Below, piece after piece: positions 32,920 through 41,844 of a stretch of 64,000 nt of DNA. Numbering within the stretch: position 1 is the stretch's first letter; each line of letters starts with the position of its first letter. A program made the translations under genes and the position numbers. The notes beneath the pieces were generated by a model, which worked only from the letters and a program-made list of their open reading frames with translations, made no database searches and was not told the DNA's origin. This DNA comes from Streptomyces mashuensis (lineage in GTDB: Bacteria; Actinomycetota; Actinomycetes; Streptomycetales; Streptomycetaceae): assembly GCF_014654785.1 (NCBI RefSeq), contig NZ_BNBD01000003.1:1-64000 (forward strand). The letters run 5' to 3'.

Positions 32920-34425
32920 TCAGGCCACGTACGTGCGCGGTGTCTCGACGGCGGCCGTGGCGCCGCTGGCCACCAGGCGGGCCGCCTCCGCGAGGCGCGA
33001 GGCGGCCTCCTCGGCGACGGGGGGCGCGACCGTGAAGGGCAGGCGTACGTAGCCCTCGAACGCGCCGTCCACACCGAACCGGGGCCCGGACGGCACCCGT
33101 ACGCCCAGCCGCTCCCCCGCCTCGGCGATCCGCGAGCCGGACAGGCCACCCGTGCGGGCCCACAGCGTGAGGCCGCCGCGGGGCACGGTGAAGTCCCAGT
33201 CGGGCAGGTGCCGCCGCACGGCGGCCACCACCGCGTCGCGGTTCTCCCGCGTCTGGGCCCGCCGCAGGGCGATGGCCTCGTGCCAGCCGCCGGTGGTCAG
33301 CAGCCAGGTGACGGCCAGCTGGTCGAGCACCGGCGTGCCCAGGTCGGCGTAGGCGCGGGCGGCGACCAGGCCGCGGATGACGTCGGGCGCGGCCCGCACC
33401 CAGCCGATGCGCAGCCCGGCCCAGAACGACTTGCTGGCGGAGCCGACGGTGATGACCGCGTTGCCCGCCGGGTCGAAGGCGCAGACGGGCCGCGGCAGCT
33501 CCAGCCCCGGTTCGAGGGCCAGTTCGGACATGGTCTCGTCGGCGACCAGCAGGGTGCCCGCGGCGCGGGCCGCCTCGACCAGCTCGCGGCGCTGCTCCTC
33601 GGGGGCCAGGGCGCCGGTGGGGTTGTGGAAGTCGGCGATGACGTACGCCATGCGGGGCGCGGCGTCGCGCAGCACCTGCCGCCAGGCGGGCAGGTCCCAG
33701 CCGGCGAGGTCGCGGGCCATGGCGACGGGCACCAGGCGGGCGCCGGCCTCGCGCATGAGCTGGAGCACGTTGGCGTAGGACGGGGACTCCACGGCGACGC
33801 GCTCGCCGCGCCCGGCCATGAGCCGGGAGATCGCCGCGACGGCGCCCATGGCGCCGGTGGTGACCATGATCTGCTCGGGCATCGTGGGCACGCCGCGCGC
33901 GGTGTAGCGGTCGGCGAGGGCCTGGCGGAGCGCGGGCAGCCCGGCGGGGTAGTCGCCGTGGGTGTGGGCGTAGGGCGGGAGCTCCTCCAGCGCGCCCTGC
34001 ACGGCGCGGGTGAGCCAGGGCTCGGGCGCGATGGCCGCCGCGCAGCCGAGGTCGATCATCGATTCGCCGGCCTCGGGCGGCAGCGGGTCCAGGGCCCGGG
34101 TGGGCAGGGGGCTGCCGGCGGGCACGGCGGTCCAGCTGCCGGCGCCGCGCCGGGACTCCAGGAAGCCCTCGCCGCGCAGCGCCTCGTAGGCGGCGGCGAC
34201 GGTGGTGCGGCTGACGGACAGGGCGGCGGCCAGCTCCCGCTCGGCGGGCAGCCTGGCGGCGACGGGCACGCGGCCCTCCAGGACGAGCAGCCGGATGCCG
34301 TCCGCGAGGGAGCGGTAGGCGGGCGTGCGGCGGCCGCCGAGGGGCGTGACCGTGCCGCGCCCGTGCTGGGAGCCGAGCAGCCGGGCGAGCTGCGGGGCAC
34401 CCACGGATGAGGTCCACCGGGTCAT
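32920..34425 (-). CDS. yczR: MocR-type regulator YczR (GntR domain plus aminotransferase fold)
   Basis: Encodes 501 residues: an N-terminal winged helix (ADGIRLLVLEGRVPVAARLPAERELAAALSVSRTTVAAAYEALRGEGFL) fused to a fold-type-I aminotransferase domain that binds PLP (DFHNPTGALAPEEQR, the Lys-containing TVGSASKSFWAGLRIGWV). Such MocR regulators sense PLP adducts. Divergent from yczE, the usual partner of YczR regulators, with 121 bp between that hold three GTCCAC-type repeats. ATG 34425 follows a GGTGGA-like site. Confidence 0.87.
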   Translation of the reverse strand: MTRWTSSVGAPQLARLLGSQHGRGTVTPLGGRRTPAYRSLADGIRLLVLEGRVPVAARLPAERELAAALSVSRTTVAAAYEALRGEGFLESRRGAGSWTAVPAGSPLPTRALDPLPPEAGESMIDLGCAAAIAPEPWLTRAVQGALEELPPYAHTHGDYPAGLPALRQALADRYTARGVPTMPEQIMVTTGAMGAVAAISRLMAGRGERVAVESPSYANVLQLMREAGARLVPVAMARDLAGWDLPAWRQVLRDAAPRMAYVIADFHNPTGALAPEEQRRELVEAARAAGTLLVADETMSELALEPGLELPRPVCAFDPAGNAVITVGSASKSFWAGLRIGWVRAAPDVIRGLVAARAYADLGTPVLDQLAVTWLLTTGGWHEAIALRRAQTRENRDAVVAAVRRHLPDWDFTVPRGGLTLWARTGGLSGSRIAEAGERLGVRVPSGPRFGVDGAFEGYVRLPFTVAPPVAEEAASRLAEAARLVASGATAAVETPRTYVA

Positions 34426-34429
34426 GCGA

Positions 34430-34481
34430 TCCAGTCCACCTTTCGGGAATTGGCCATGGATCTTTCCGTACTCCAGTCCAC
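34430..34481. promoter_or_regulatory. Direct-repeat operator between yczR and yczE
   Basis: TCCAGTCCAC occurs at 34430-34439 and again at 34472-34481, 42 bp apart (four helical turns). A related GGTCCACC lies at 34411-34418 inside the first codons of yczR. MocR regulators bind spaced direct repeats, so these are the likely YczR sites. Confidence 0.5.
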
Positions 34482-34546
34482 AGACTGTCATGCCAGGGGC
34501 CATTGGCACCACTGCACCATGACACCACCACCAGGGGAGGCTTTTC

Positions 34547-35275
34547 GTGTCCGGAACCGGGGGACCTTCGGAAGCACCGGAGGACCGAGGGGGGCGGCGG
34601 CTCGGCCGTCGCCTCGTGCAGCTGTACGTGGGGCTTGCCCTCTACGGGGTGAGCCTGGCGCTGAACCTGCGCGCGGGGCTCGGCCTGTCGCCGTGGGACG
34701 TGCTCAGTCAGGGCATCGTGCGGCACACGGGGCTGACGATGGGCACGGTGACGATCGCCGTCGGCGCGCTCGTGCTGCTGCTGTGGATACCGCTGCGGCA
34801 GCGGCCGGGCCTGGGCACGGTCTCCAACGTGGTGGTGGTCGGGCTGGCGGTGGACGCCGCGCTGGCCGTGGTGCCGCCGGCGCCGGGGTCACTGTGGGTG
34901 CGGGTGCCGCTGCTGGTGTTCGCGGTGGTGCTGTGCGGCGCGGCCACGGGGCTCTACATCACGCCACGCTTCGGGGCCGGCCCGCGCGACGGGCTGATGA
35001 CGGGGCTGCACCAGCGGACGGGGCGGTCGGTGCGGGCCGTGCGGACCGCGATCGAGCTGACGGTGCTGGTGGCGGGTTTCGCCCTCGGCGGCTCGGTGGG
35101 CGTGGGCACGGTGATCTTCGCCCTGGCGATCGGCCCGCTGGCCCAGGTGTTCCTGCGGCTGTTCGGGGAACCTGCACGTCCGGCGCCGGAGGACAAGGGC
35201 GCCTCGCACGCCACGGGGGCACTTCCGGACGCTTCGTCCCCCACCTCTTCACGCGAAGTGCCGGACCCGGTGTAG
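34547..35275 (+). CDS. yczE: YczE/YitT-type membrane protein
   Basis: Encodes 242 residues with five membrane segments. The conserved LGLSPWDVLSQGI and YITPRFGAGPRDGLMTGL stretches identify the YczE/YyaS/YitT family. The C-terminal 35 residues are hydrophilic. Role unknown; in the YczR-YczE pair it is the regulated membrane protein. GTG 34547 is 6 bases after AGGGGAGG. Confidence 0.88.
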   Translation: MSGTGGPSEAPEDRGGRRLGRRLVQLYVGLALYGVSLALNLRAGLGLSPWDVLSQGIVRHTGLTMGTVTIAVGALVLLLWIPLRQRPGLGTVSNVVVVGLAVDAALAVVPPAPGSLWVRVPLLVFAVVLCGAATGLYITPRFGAGPRDGLMTGLHQRTGRSVRAVRTAIELTVLVAGFALGGSVGVGTVIFALAIGPLAQVFLRLFGEPARPAPEDKGASHATGALPDASSPTSSREVPDPV

Positions 35276-35358
35276 GCCGCCCTCACGTGGGGGGGTAGTG
35301 TACGCCTTCGACCTACCGGGCGGACCGTTACTGCGCGTTCAAGCAGGGAAAACACAGG

Positions 35359-35382
35359 GTGACATCTGTTGCCAGATGTGAC
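35359..35382. promoter_or_regulatory. Near-palindrome upstream of rbpA
   Basis: GTGACATCTG and CAGATGTGAC flank TTGC: nine of ten positions are complementary. The TGTGAC half resembles a CRP-family half site but the geometry is not standard. It lies about 65 bp before the sigma-R-like promoter of rbpA and could be an operator or a yczE terminator. Confidence 0.4.
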
Positions 35383-35444
35383 AAAACGGGCGCTGGTGGG
35401 TACAAAAAGGGGCGGCACGACGGGCGACGCATGTCCCTCAACGG

Positions 35445-35470
35445 GGAATCTTCACCGCCGACCGGACGTT
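35445..35470 (+). promoter_or_regulatory. Sigma-R-type promoter of rbpA
   Basis: GGAAT (35445-35449), 18 bases, GTT (35468-35470): an exact fit to the sigma-R (SigR) consensus GGAAT-N18-GTT. It stands about 60 bp before rbpA. rbpA is a known SigR target in S. coelicolor under thiol-oxidative stress, so the match is well supported. Confidence 0.8.
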
Positions 35471-35532
35471 GACCGGATGACGACGACAGCGACACCTGTC
35501 CTGTGGGCGACCAAGCCCGGGAGGCACGATTC

Positions 35533-35907
35533 ATGAGTGAGCGAGCTCTCCGCGGCACGCGACTTGTGGTTACCAGCTACGAGACCGACCGCGGCATCGA
35601 TCTGGCCCCGCGCCAGGCGGTGGAGTACGCATGCCCGAACGGCCATCGATTCGAGATGCCGTTCTCGGTGGAGGCGGAAATTCCGCCGGAGTGGGAGTGC
35701 AAGGCGTGCGGCGCCGTGGCGCTCCTGGTGGACGGCGACGGGCCGGAGGAGAAGAAGGCCAAGCCCGCGCGTACGCACTGGGACATGCTCATGGAGCGCC
35801 GGACGCGTGACGAGCTGGAGGAGGTCCTGGCCGAGCGGCTGGCGGTCCTGCGCTCCGGCGCGATGAACATCGCCGTGCACCCGCGGGACAGCCGCAAGTC
35901 CGCCTGA
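35533..35907 (+). CDS. rbpA: RNA polymerase-binding protein RbpA
   Basis: Encodes 124 residues. RbpA binds RNA polymerase and group 1/2 sigma factors and stabilises open promoter complexes. Order: N-terminal tail with RGTRLVVTSYETDRG, a zinc-bearing RbpA core (YACPNGHRFEMPF, WECKACG), a basic linker, and the C-terminal sigma-interacting helices (THWDMLMERRTRDELEEVL, AERLAVLRSG). GGGAGG precedes ATG 35533 by 9 bases. Followed by a strong 21-bp hairpin. All expected motifs are present. Confidence 0.97.
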   Translation: MSERALRGTRLVVTSYETDRGIDLAPRQAVEYACPNGHRFEMPFSVEAEIPPEWECKACGAVALLVDGDGPEEKKAKPARTHWDMLMERRTRDELEEVLAERLAVLRSGAMNIAVHPRDSRKSA

Positions 35908-35931
35908 CGCGGGACGCACAGCACCGAGCAC

Positions 35932-35978
35932 CGACGAGGGCCGGGCCACCACGTGAAGTGGTGGCCCGGCCCTCGTCG
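35932..35978. terminator. Bidirectional terminator, 21-bp perfect stem
   Basis: Perfect 21-bp inverted repeat with GTGAA loop between the convergent rbpA and fxsA genes. The strongest hairpin of the window. Confidence 0.88.
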
Positions 35979-36023
35979 TGTCGTCGTGCCGTCGTGTCCC
36001 GGGTCCGGGTCCCGGGCGGTGGC

Positions 36024-36578
36024 TCAGCGCGGCGGCAGCTGCTGCCGGTGCGCCTCGGGGCGGGGCCCGGCGGGCCCGTCCTCGCGGATCACCTCGCCCT
36101 GGACCACCTTGCCGTCCGGGTACTGCATCCGCGCCTGCCGGAAGGCGTCCCCGAGCCCGGCGGTGCGCTTCAGGCGCCGGCCGAGCGTACGGCGCAGCAG
36201 CGCCCGGGTCGGCGGGAAGAGGCACAGCAGGCCGGCGGCGTCCGAGAGCAGGCCCGGCACCATGAGCAGCAGGCCGCCCAGCATCGTCAGGGCGTTGCCG
36301 CCGCCCCCGTCCGGCTGCTCGGCGCCGGGCGACTGGAGGGAGCGGGTCAGCCGCTCCCAGGCGCGCCGCCCGGCCCGCTTGATGACCACGGAGCCGGCCA
36401 CGACGCCGGCGACCAGCAGGAGCAGCACGGTGAACCCGCCCGCCGCGTCCGCCACCAGCGTGAGCAGCCAGATCTCCAGGACCACCCACGCGGCCACGCC
36501 GAGCGGGAGGAGGCTGCGGGCCCGGCCACGCCGCTGCGGCCGGCCGGCGGTCGTCTGCTGCTGATCTCCGGTCGTCAT
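36024..36578 (-). CDS. fxsA: FxsA-family membrane protein
   Basis: Encodes 184 residues. After a basic N-terminus come three membrane segments (LGVAAWVVLEIWLLTLVADA, FTVLLLLVAGVVAGSVVI, and MLGGLLLMVPGLLSDAAGLLCLFPPTR), the last holding the FxsA signature PGLLSDAAGLLCLFPP. The tail is soluble. FxsA relieves phage F exclusion of T7 in E. coli; its role in actinobacteria is unknown. Convergent with rbpA. Confidence 0.88.
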   Translation of the reverse strand: MTTGDQQQTTAGRPQRRGRARSLLPLGVAAWVVLEIWLLTLVADAAGGFTVLLLLVAGVVAGSVVIKRAGRRAWERLTRSLQSPGAEQPDGGGGNALTMLGGLLLMVPGLLSDAAGLLCLFPPTRALLRRTLGRRLKRTAGLGDAFRQARMQYPDGKVVQGEVIREDGPAGPRPEAHRQQLPPR

Positions 36579-36655
36579 GCCTCAAGTGTGCCCGGACGGC
36601 CGGGAAACGGGCGGACCGGCCTTAAGCGGCACTTATACCGGGCCGCCAGGGGCGC

Positions 36656-37447
36656 TCAGGCCGGACGGCCGGGCTCCTGCGGCCCGCTCTCCCTGCCCAG
36701 CGCCCGGGCCACGCGCGAGCCCACGCCCCACGAGGTGACCCGCCACAGCGCCTCGGCGACGATGTCGCGGCTCATCTTGCTGTCGCCCAGCTCGCGCTCG
36801 ACGAAGGTGATGGGGACCTCGACCACGTGGAAGCCGGCCTTCACCGCGCGCCAGGCCAGGTCGACCTGGAAGCAGTAGCCCTGGGAGGCCACCTCCTCCA
36901 TGCCCAGGCCCTCCAGCGTCTCGCGGCGGAAAGCGCGGAAGCCGCCGGTGACGTCGCGGATCGGCACGTCCAGCATCAGGCGCGAGTAGGTGGAGCCGCC
37001 GCGGGAGAGCAGCTCCCGGGACTTGGGCCAGTTCACGACGCGTCCGCCGGGCACCCAGCGGGAGCCCAGCACCAGGTCGGCGCCCTTGAGGGCGGTCAGC
37101 AGCCGGGGCAGCTCCTCGGGCTGGTGGGAGCCGTCGGCGTCCATCTCGACCAGCACGCCGTACCCGTTCTCCAGGCCCCAGCGGAAGCCGGCGAGGTACG
37201 CGGCGCCCAGCCCCTCCTTGCCCTTGCGGTGCAGGACGTGGACGTGCGCGTCGTCGGACGCCAGCTCGTCGGCCAGCTTGCCCGTGCCGTCCGGGCTGTT
37301 GTCGTCGGCCACGAGGACGTGCGCCTCCGGCACGGCCTTGCGCACCCGGGCGACGATGGGCTTGATGTTCTCCGCCTCGTTGTAGGTCGGGATGATCACC
37401 AAGGTCGTGCCCAGCGGACCGTATCTCCGCTGACCGCCGTCGTTCAC
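36656..37447 (-). CDS. ppm1: Polyprenol-phosphate mannose synthase
   Basis: Encodes a 263-residue GT2 glycosyltransferase (DPM1-like) that moves mannose from GDP-mannose to polyprenol phosphate, the donor for protein O-mannosylation. Motifs: VIIPTYNEAENI, VADDNSPDGTG, EMDADGSHQPEEL (DXD region), LGSRWVPGG, and DVTGGFRAFRRETL. No membrane helix; in mycobacteria the enzyme acts with Lnt as a fused or neighbouring protein. GTG start overlaps the lnt stop (GTGA). Confidence 0.93.
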   Translation of the reverse strand: MNDGGQRRYGPLGTTLVIIPTYNEAENIKPIVARVRKAVPEAHVLVADDNSPDGTGKLADELASDDAHVHVLHRKGKEGLGAAYLAGFRWGLENGYGVLVEMDADGSHQPEELPRLLTALKGADLVLGSRWVPGGRVVNWPKSRELLSRGGSTYSRLMLDVPIRDVTGGFRAFRRETLEGLGMEEVASQGYCFQVDLAWRAVKAGFHVVEVPITFVERELGDSKMSRDIVAEALWRVTSWGVGSRVARALGRESGPQEPGRPA

Positions 37448-39105
37448 TGCTGGCCCTTCTTGTCCGTTGCTTCCTTCGGCCCGGCGGGCCGTGTCCGACG
37501 GCCGGTCAGCACCCCGGCCGCGCAGGACAGGAGCCCCACGATAGCGAGCGCCCATTCGGGCGCCGCACCCACGCGGTCGGCCACGGTCGTCGCGTCGCGC
37601 AACGGCACCCGGGCGGTGATCACGTCGCGGGTGAACTCCTCGCTGCGCTGGAGCACCCGCCCGTCGGGCGCCACCACGGCGCTGATGCCGCTGGTGGCCG
37701 CGGTGACCACGGCGCGACCGTGCTCGACCGCCCGCAGCCGGGACATCGCCAGCTGCTGCTCGGGCTGGCCCGTGCGGCCGTACGTGGCGTTGTTGGTCTG
37801 GACGACGAGCATCCGGGCGCCGGCCCGCACGGTGTCGTGCACGATCTCGTCGTAGGCCACCTCGAAGCAGATGACGTCGCCGATCCGGACCGGGCCGGCC
37901 TGCATGACGCCCTTGCGGTCGCCGGGCCAGAAGTCGCGGGGCACCCGCTGGAGCCGCGTGATCACCTTGCTCAGCTGCTCCCGGAACGGCACGTACTCGC
38001 CGAACGGGACGGGGTGCTGCTTGGCGTAGGAGGCGCCGGGGCCCGTGCGCGGGTCCCAGACGATGCCCTTGTTGTCGATGTAGCCGGGCTTGCCGGGGTG
38101 GTCGACGAGCGCGCCGACGAGGATGGGCACGCCCACCGCCCTGACCGCCTTCTCGATGCGGTCGTACGCCTGCGGGTACTGGAAGGGGTCGAGGTCGGAG
38201 GAGTTCTCCGGCCAGATCACCAGGTCCGGGCGGCGGACCTTGCCGGCGTCGATGTCCCGGGCCAGGTCCAGGGTGGCCTGGACGTGGTTGTCGAGGATCA
38301 TCAGCGGCCGGCCGAGGAAGTCCATGCCCGCGTGCTGGACGTTGCCCTGCACGATGGCGATGTTCGCCGTGTCGTCCGCCTTCACCGGCACCGGGACCGC
38401 CAGGCCCGCCGCCACGACGGCCGCGGCGAGCACCGTGCTCGCGGCGGCCGGCAGCAGGGCCCGTACGGCCGGGCCGCCGGTACGGCGCCGCAGCGCCCGG
38501 CGCGCGGCGACCGCGGCCAGGGCCAGCAGGCCGCCGGCCAGCGCGGCGGCGAAGGTGACGAGGGGCGCGCCGCCGAGGGCGGCCAGCGGGGTCAGGGGCG
38601 AGCCGGTGTTGGCGAAGGCCAGCCGGCCCCAGGGGAAGCCGCCGAAGGGCAGCCGGTCGCGGGCCCACTCCTGCGCCACCCACAGGCAGGCGCCCCACAG
38701 CGGCCACGCGGGCAGCCGGGAGGTGACGGCCAGGCCCGCGGCCATGACGGCGAGGAACAGCGCCTCCACGACGGCCAGGCCGACCACGGCGTCGTAGCCG
38801 ACCACGTGCAGCCAGCGCAGCAGCAGGAAGAAGAAGGGCCAGCCGAAGGCGAAACCGGTCCAGGCACCCTGGCGGGCGGTGCGCCCACGGGTCAGCAGCG
38901 CCAGCGCGGCCACGGAGACCACCGACAGCGGCCACAGGCCGTACGGCGGGAAGGCCAGGGCGAGCACGAGCCCGGCCACCGCCGCGAGGGCGGTGCGCGG
39001 GGCGCCGCGGCGCACGGCGCGGGCCGCCCGGACGGCGCGGCGGGGCCGCGCCGGGGCGGTGCCGGGCGCGTCGGCGCCGGGCAGGGTGGTGGTTCCCGGG
39101 GGCAC
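37444..39105 (-). CDS. lnt: Apolipoprotein N-acyltransferase
   Basis: Encodes 553 residues: an N-terminal bundle of about six membrane helices, a carbon-nitrogen hydrolase domain, and a last helix near the C-terminus. The Glu-Lys-Cys catalytic set is visible: LVIWPENSSDLDP, YAKQHPVPFGEYVPF and VICFEVAYDE. It N-acylates the lipoprotein cysteine from a phospholipid. Coupled to ppm1 in an operon, as in mycobacteria. GTG 39105 follows an AGGA; the frame is open to 39264. Confidence 0.93.
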   Translation of the reverse strand: MPPGTTTLPGADAPGTAPARPRRAVRAARAVRRGAPRTALAAVAGLVLALAFPPYGLWPLSVVSVAALALLTRGRTARQGAWTGFAFGWPFFFLLLRWLHVVGYDAVVGLAVVEALFLAVMAAGLAVTSRLPAWPLWGACLWVAQEWARDRLPFGGFPWGRLAFANTGSPLTPLAALGGAPLVTFAAALAGGLLALAAVAARRALRRRTGGPAVRALLPAAASTVLAAAVVAAGLAVPVPVKADDTANIAIVQGNVQHAGMDFLGRPLMILDNHVQATLDLARDIDAGKVRRPDLVIWPENSSDLDPFQYPQAYDRIEKAVRAVGVPILVGALVDHPGKPGYIDNKGIVWDPRTGPGASYAKQHPVPFGEYVPFREQLSKVITRLQRVPRDFWPGDRKGVMQAGPVRIGDVICFEVAYDEIVHDTVRAGARMLVVQTNNATYGRTGQPEQQLAMSRLRAVEHGRAVVTAATSGISAVVAPDGRVLQRSEEFTRDVITARVPLRDATTVADRVGAAPEWALAIVGLLSCAAGVLTGRRTRPAGPKEATDKKGQQ

Positions 39106-39373
39106 GGTCGTCTCTTCCTGAGCGTGCGGGTGTGTCAGCAGACCGTACCTCGGTGGGGGACGGTCGTGCCCCGGGGGTGGGAAGGGGGCGGCCGGGGAGG
39201 GCCCGGGAAAGGGCAGCAGGGCCCGGCGTCCTTCGGGCCGGCCCGGGATGCGCTGGCTGCGCATCGACCGAGAGCCGTTGTCTACTGAACGCCGGGCCCC
39301 GCCCGAGTCGCACCTGCACCTGCCGGCCCGGCGGAGGATGCGCCGGCCGGACGTCCTGTGGTGGACAGCGCCG

Positions 39374-39404
39374 AACCTACCGGCCGCCGCCCGTCCCCTG
39401 TCAA
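39374..39404 (-). promoter_or_regulatory. Promoter of the lnt-ppm1 operon
   Basis: On the minus strand, TTGACA (39399-39404), 19-bp spacer, TAGGTT (39374-39379). A good HrdB-type match about 270 bp before lnt, so the transcript has a long leader. I see nothing else between 39106 and 39514. Confidence 0.55.
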
Positions 39405-39514
39405 CACCCCCGCCACCTGCGCGCCTCGCTCAAATCAGCAGGTCAGTACGGCAGATGGCGAGGTAAGGGGCGGGCGGAGGGCACGTCGTTCGGCGGTACG
39501 CGGGCCGCGCCGCA

Positions 39515-41137
39515 TCACTCGTTCGGCCGCGCGTACACCGTCCGCCCCGCCACCACGGTGCGCAGGCACACCGGCAGGGGCGTGCCCGGGGTGAGGTCGG
39601 GCAGGCCGGGGGTGCCGGAGCGCGGGTCGGTGGACCAGTTGGCGACGCGGTCGTCCGGGACCTGCACCACGAGGTCGCCGGCCGTCCACACCGCGTAGTC
39701 GGCGGGCGCCCCGGGCACGAGCACGCCGGCGTCGTCCCGGCCGGTCGCGCGCCAGCCGCCGCGGGTGTGGGCGGTGAAGGCGGCGCGGACGGAGACGCGG
39801 TGCGCGGGGGTGCGGTGGAAGGCGGCGGCCCGCACGGTGCCCCAGGGGTCGAGGGGCGTGACGGGGCTGTCGGAGCCGAGGGCGAGGGGCACGCCGGCGC
39901 GCAGCAGGGCCGCGTACGGGTTGAGGGTGGCGGCGCGCTCGGCGCCGAGGCGCTGGGCGTACAGCGCGTCCTCGCCGCCCCAGGCGGCGTCGAAGGCCGG
40001 CTGCACGGAGGCGGTCAGGGCGCACTCGGCGAAGGCGGCGATGTGCTCGGGGGTGAGCATCTCGGCGTGCTCGACACGGTGCCGGGCGGCGCGGACGCGG
40101 GCGAGCCCGACGCGGTCGGCGGCGGCCCGTACGCCCTCGGTGACGGCGGTGAGGGCGGCGTCACCGATGGCGTGGAAGCCGGCCTGGAGGCCCGCCTCGG
40201 TGCAGGCGGCGACGTGTGCGGCGACGGCCTCGGCGTCGAGGTGGGCGGTGCCGGTGCCGGGGGCGTCGGCGTACGGCTCGTGGAGCCAGGCGGTGTGGGA
40301 GCCCAGGGAGCCGTCGACGAAGAGGTCGCCGGCCGCGCCGGCGGCGCCCAGCTCGCGGACCCGCTCCGCGTCCTTGGCGTCGGTGAACGCCTCGGCCCAG
40401 TAGCCGGTGACGCGCGGGCCGGGCTCCTCGGCGGCGAGCCGCAGGAGGCCCGTCAGGTCGTCCTCGGAGGAGATCTCCGGGCCGGCGCACTCGTGCACGG
40501 AGCCGATGCCGAGGGACACGGCGCGGGCCAGGGCGGCACGCTGGGCCTCGGTGCGCTGGGCCGGCGTCACCTCTCCGTACGCGGCGGCGCGGACGGCGTG
40601 GTGGGCGGCGCCGGTCAGCGGCGCGTCGGGGGCGTAGCCGGGCAGGCCGGTGACGCCGGGGACGCGGTCGAGCAGGGCCGTGGTGACGACGGCGGAGTGG
40701 ACGTCGGCGCGCGTGAGGTAGAGCGGCCGGCCGCCGGTGGCCTCGTCCAGTTCCCGGCGGGACGGCGGCCGGCGTTCGGGCCAGGCGCTGGCGTCCCAGC
40801 CGTGGCCGAGCAGCACGCGGTCGGCGGGCCGGGCGGCGGCGTGCGCGCGGACGCGGTCGAGGGCCTCGGCGAGGCCGGCGACGCCGGTGAGGTCCAGGCC
40901 GGTCAGGGCCAGGCCGGTGGCCGTGGTGTGCACGTGCGCGTCGGTGAAGGCGGGGGTGACCAGGGCGCCGTCGAGGTCGACGATCTCGTCGACGCCGTCG
41001 GCGAAGGAGTCCGCGGCGCCCTCGGAACCGACCCAGGCGACGCTGTCGCCCTGGACGACCATCGCGGTGGCGAAGGGGTCGGCGGGGCTGTGCACGGTGC
41101 CGCCGCGCAGCAGGACGGTGTGCGATTCGCTGCTCAT
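39515..41137 (-). CDS. Amidohydrolase family protein (YtcJ-like)
   Basis: Encodes a 540-residue metal-dependent hydrolase. Metal-binding motif is TDAHVHTT; further marks are LLGHGWDAS, DGSLGSHTAWL, HAIGDAALTAV, RHRVEHAEMLTPEHI and SDSPVTPLDPW. No signal peptide. YtcJ-type amidohydrolases act on amide bonds of unknown substrates. Divergent or in tandem with the Lrp-type regulator 63 bp upstream on the same strand, which may be its regulator. Confidence 0.88.
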   Translation of the reverse strand: MSSESHTVLLRGGTVHSPADPFATAMVVQGDSVAWVGSEGAADSFADGVDEIVDLDGALVTPAFTDAHVHTTATGLALTGLDLTGVAGLAEALDRVRAHAAARPADRVLLGHGWDASAWPERRPPSRRELDEATGGRPLYLTRADVHSAVVTTALLDRVPGVTGLPGYAPDAPLTGAAHHAVRAAAYGEVTPAQRTEAQRAALARAVSLGIGSVHECAGPEISSEDDLTGLLRLAAEEPGPRVTGYWAEAFTDAKDAERVRELGAAGAAGDLFVDGSLGSHTAWLHEPYADAPGTGTAHLDAEAVAAHVAACTEAGLQAGFHAIGDAALTAVTEGVRAAADRVGLARVRAARHRVEHAEMLTPEHIAAFAECALTASVQPAFDAAWGGEDALYAQRLGAERAATLNPYAALLRAGVPLALGSDSPVTPLDPWGTVRAAAFHRTPAHRVSVRAAFTAHTRGGWRATGRDDAGVLVPGAPADYAVWTAGDLVVQVPDDRVANWSTDPRSGTPGLPDLTPGTPLPVCLRTVVAGRTVYARPNE

Positions 41138-41200
41138 GGGGTCATTCTCCCCAGCCCCGCCCCTCCCCCGGTGCCGGGGTCGCCGGGGGGGGGCCGGGGC

Positions 41201-41644
41201 TCAGCCGATGCGCGGCGGCCTGGCCTCGTAGGGCGTCGACAGGACGATGGTGGTGCGGGTCGAGACGCCCGCGAGGGAGCGGATGCGCGCGAGCAGGTGC
41301 TCCAGCTCCAGGGGCGTGGCCACGCGCACCTTGAGGATGTAGTTCTCGTCGCCCGCCACGCTGTGGCACGCCTCGATCTCGGGGATCTCCGCGAGCCGGT
41401 CGGCGATGTCGTCGGGCGCACTGGGGTCGAAGGGCTTGACCGAGATGAACGCGGTCAGGGGCAGCCCGACGGCCTCCGGGTCGACCACGGCGGCGTAGCC
41501 GCGGATGACGCCCCGCTGTTCGAGCCGGCGCACGCGCTGGTGCACCGCCGAGGTGGACAGGCCGGTGGCCTTGCCCAGGTCGGTGTAGCTCATCCGCCCG
41601 TCCTTGACGAGCAGTTCCACGATCTCTTTGTCCAGCTCCTCCAC
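41201..41644 (-). CDS. Lrp/AsnC-family regulator
   Basis: Encodes about 147 residues. N-terminal helix-turn-helix: LDKEIVELLVKDGRMSYTDLGKATGLSTSAVHQRVRRLEQRGVIRGY. C-terminal AsnC (RAM) domain with CHSVAGDENYILKVRV, the amino-acid-binding fold. It senses an amino acid, which cannot be told from sequence. GTG 41644 is preceded at 7 bases by TAGGTT, as a leaderless transcript would be; TTG 41653 is also in frame. Confidence 0.9.
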   Translation of the reverse strand: MEELDKEIVELLVKDGRMSYTDLGKATGLSTSAVHQRVRRLEQRGVIRGYAAVVDPEAVGLPLTAFISVKPFDPSAPDDIADRLAEIPEIEACHSVAGDENYILKVRVATPLELEHLLARIRSLAGVSTRTTIVLSTPYEARPPRIG

Positions 41645-41844
41645 ATGGTTCAACCTACTGGGTCACGGTGCGCACGGCCCAGTCGGCGGCGCCGCGGGGC
41701 GCACGGGTCATGTGATGAATGCCACAGGTGTGCGCCCGTGTCCTCCCGGGCGGGGTGATTACCGGCCCGGCGGCACGGGAAGTGCTTGCTGTGGCCGAGG
41801 CCGAGGTGCGTGCCCGGCCGGCCCATCCGAGGGGGAGAAACACT

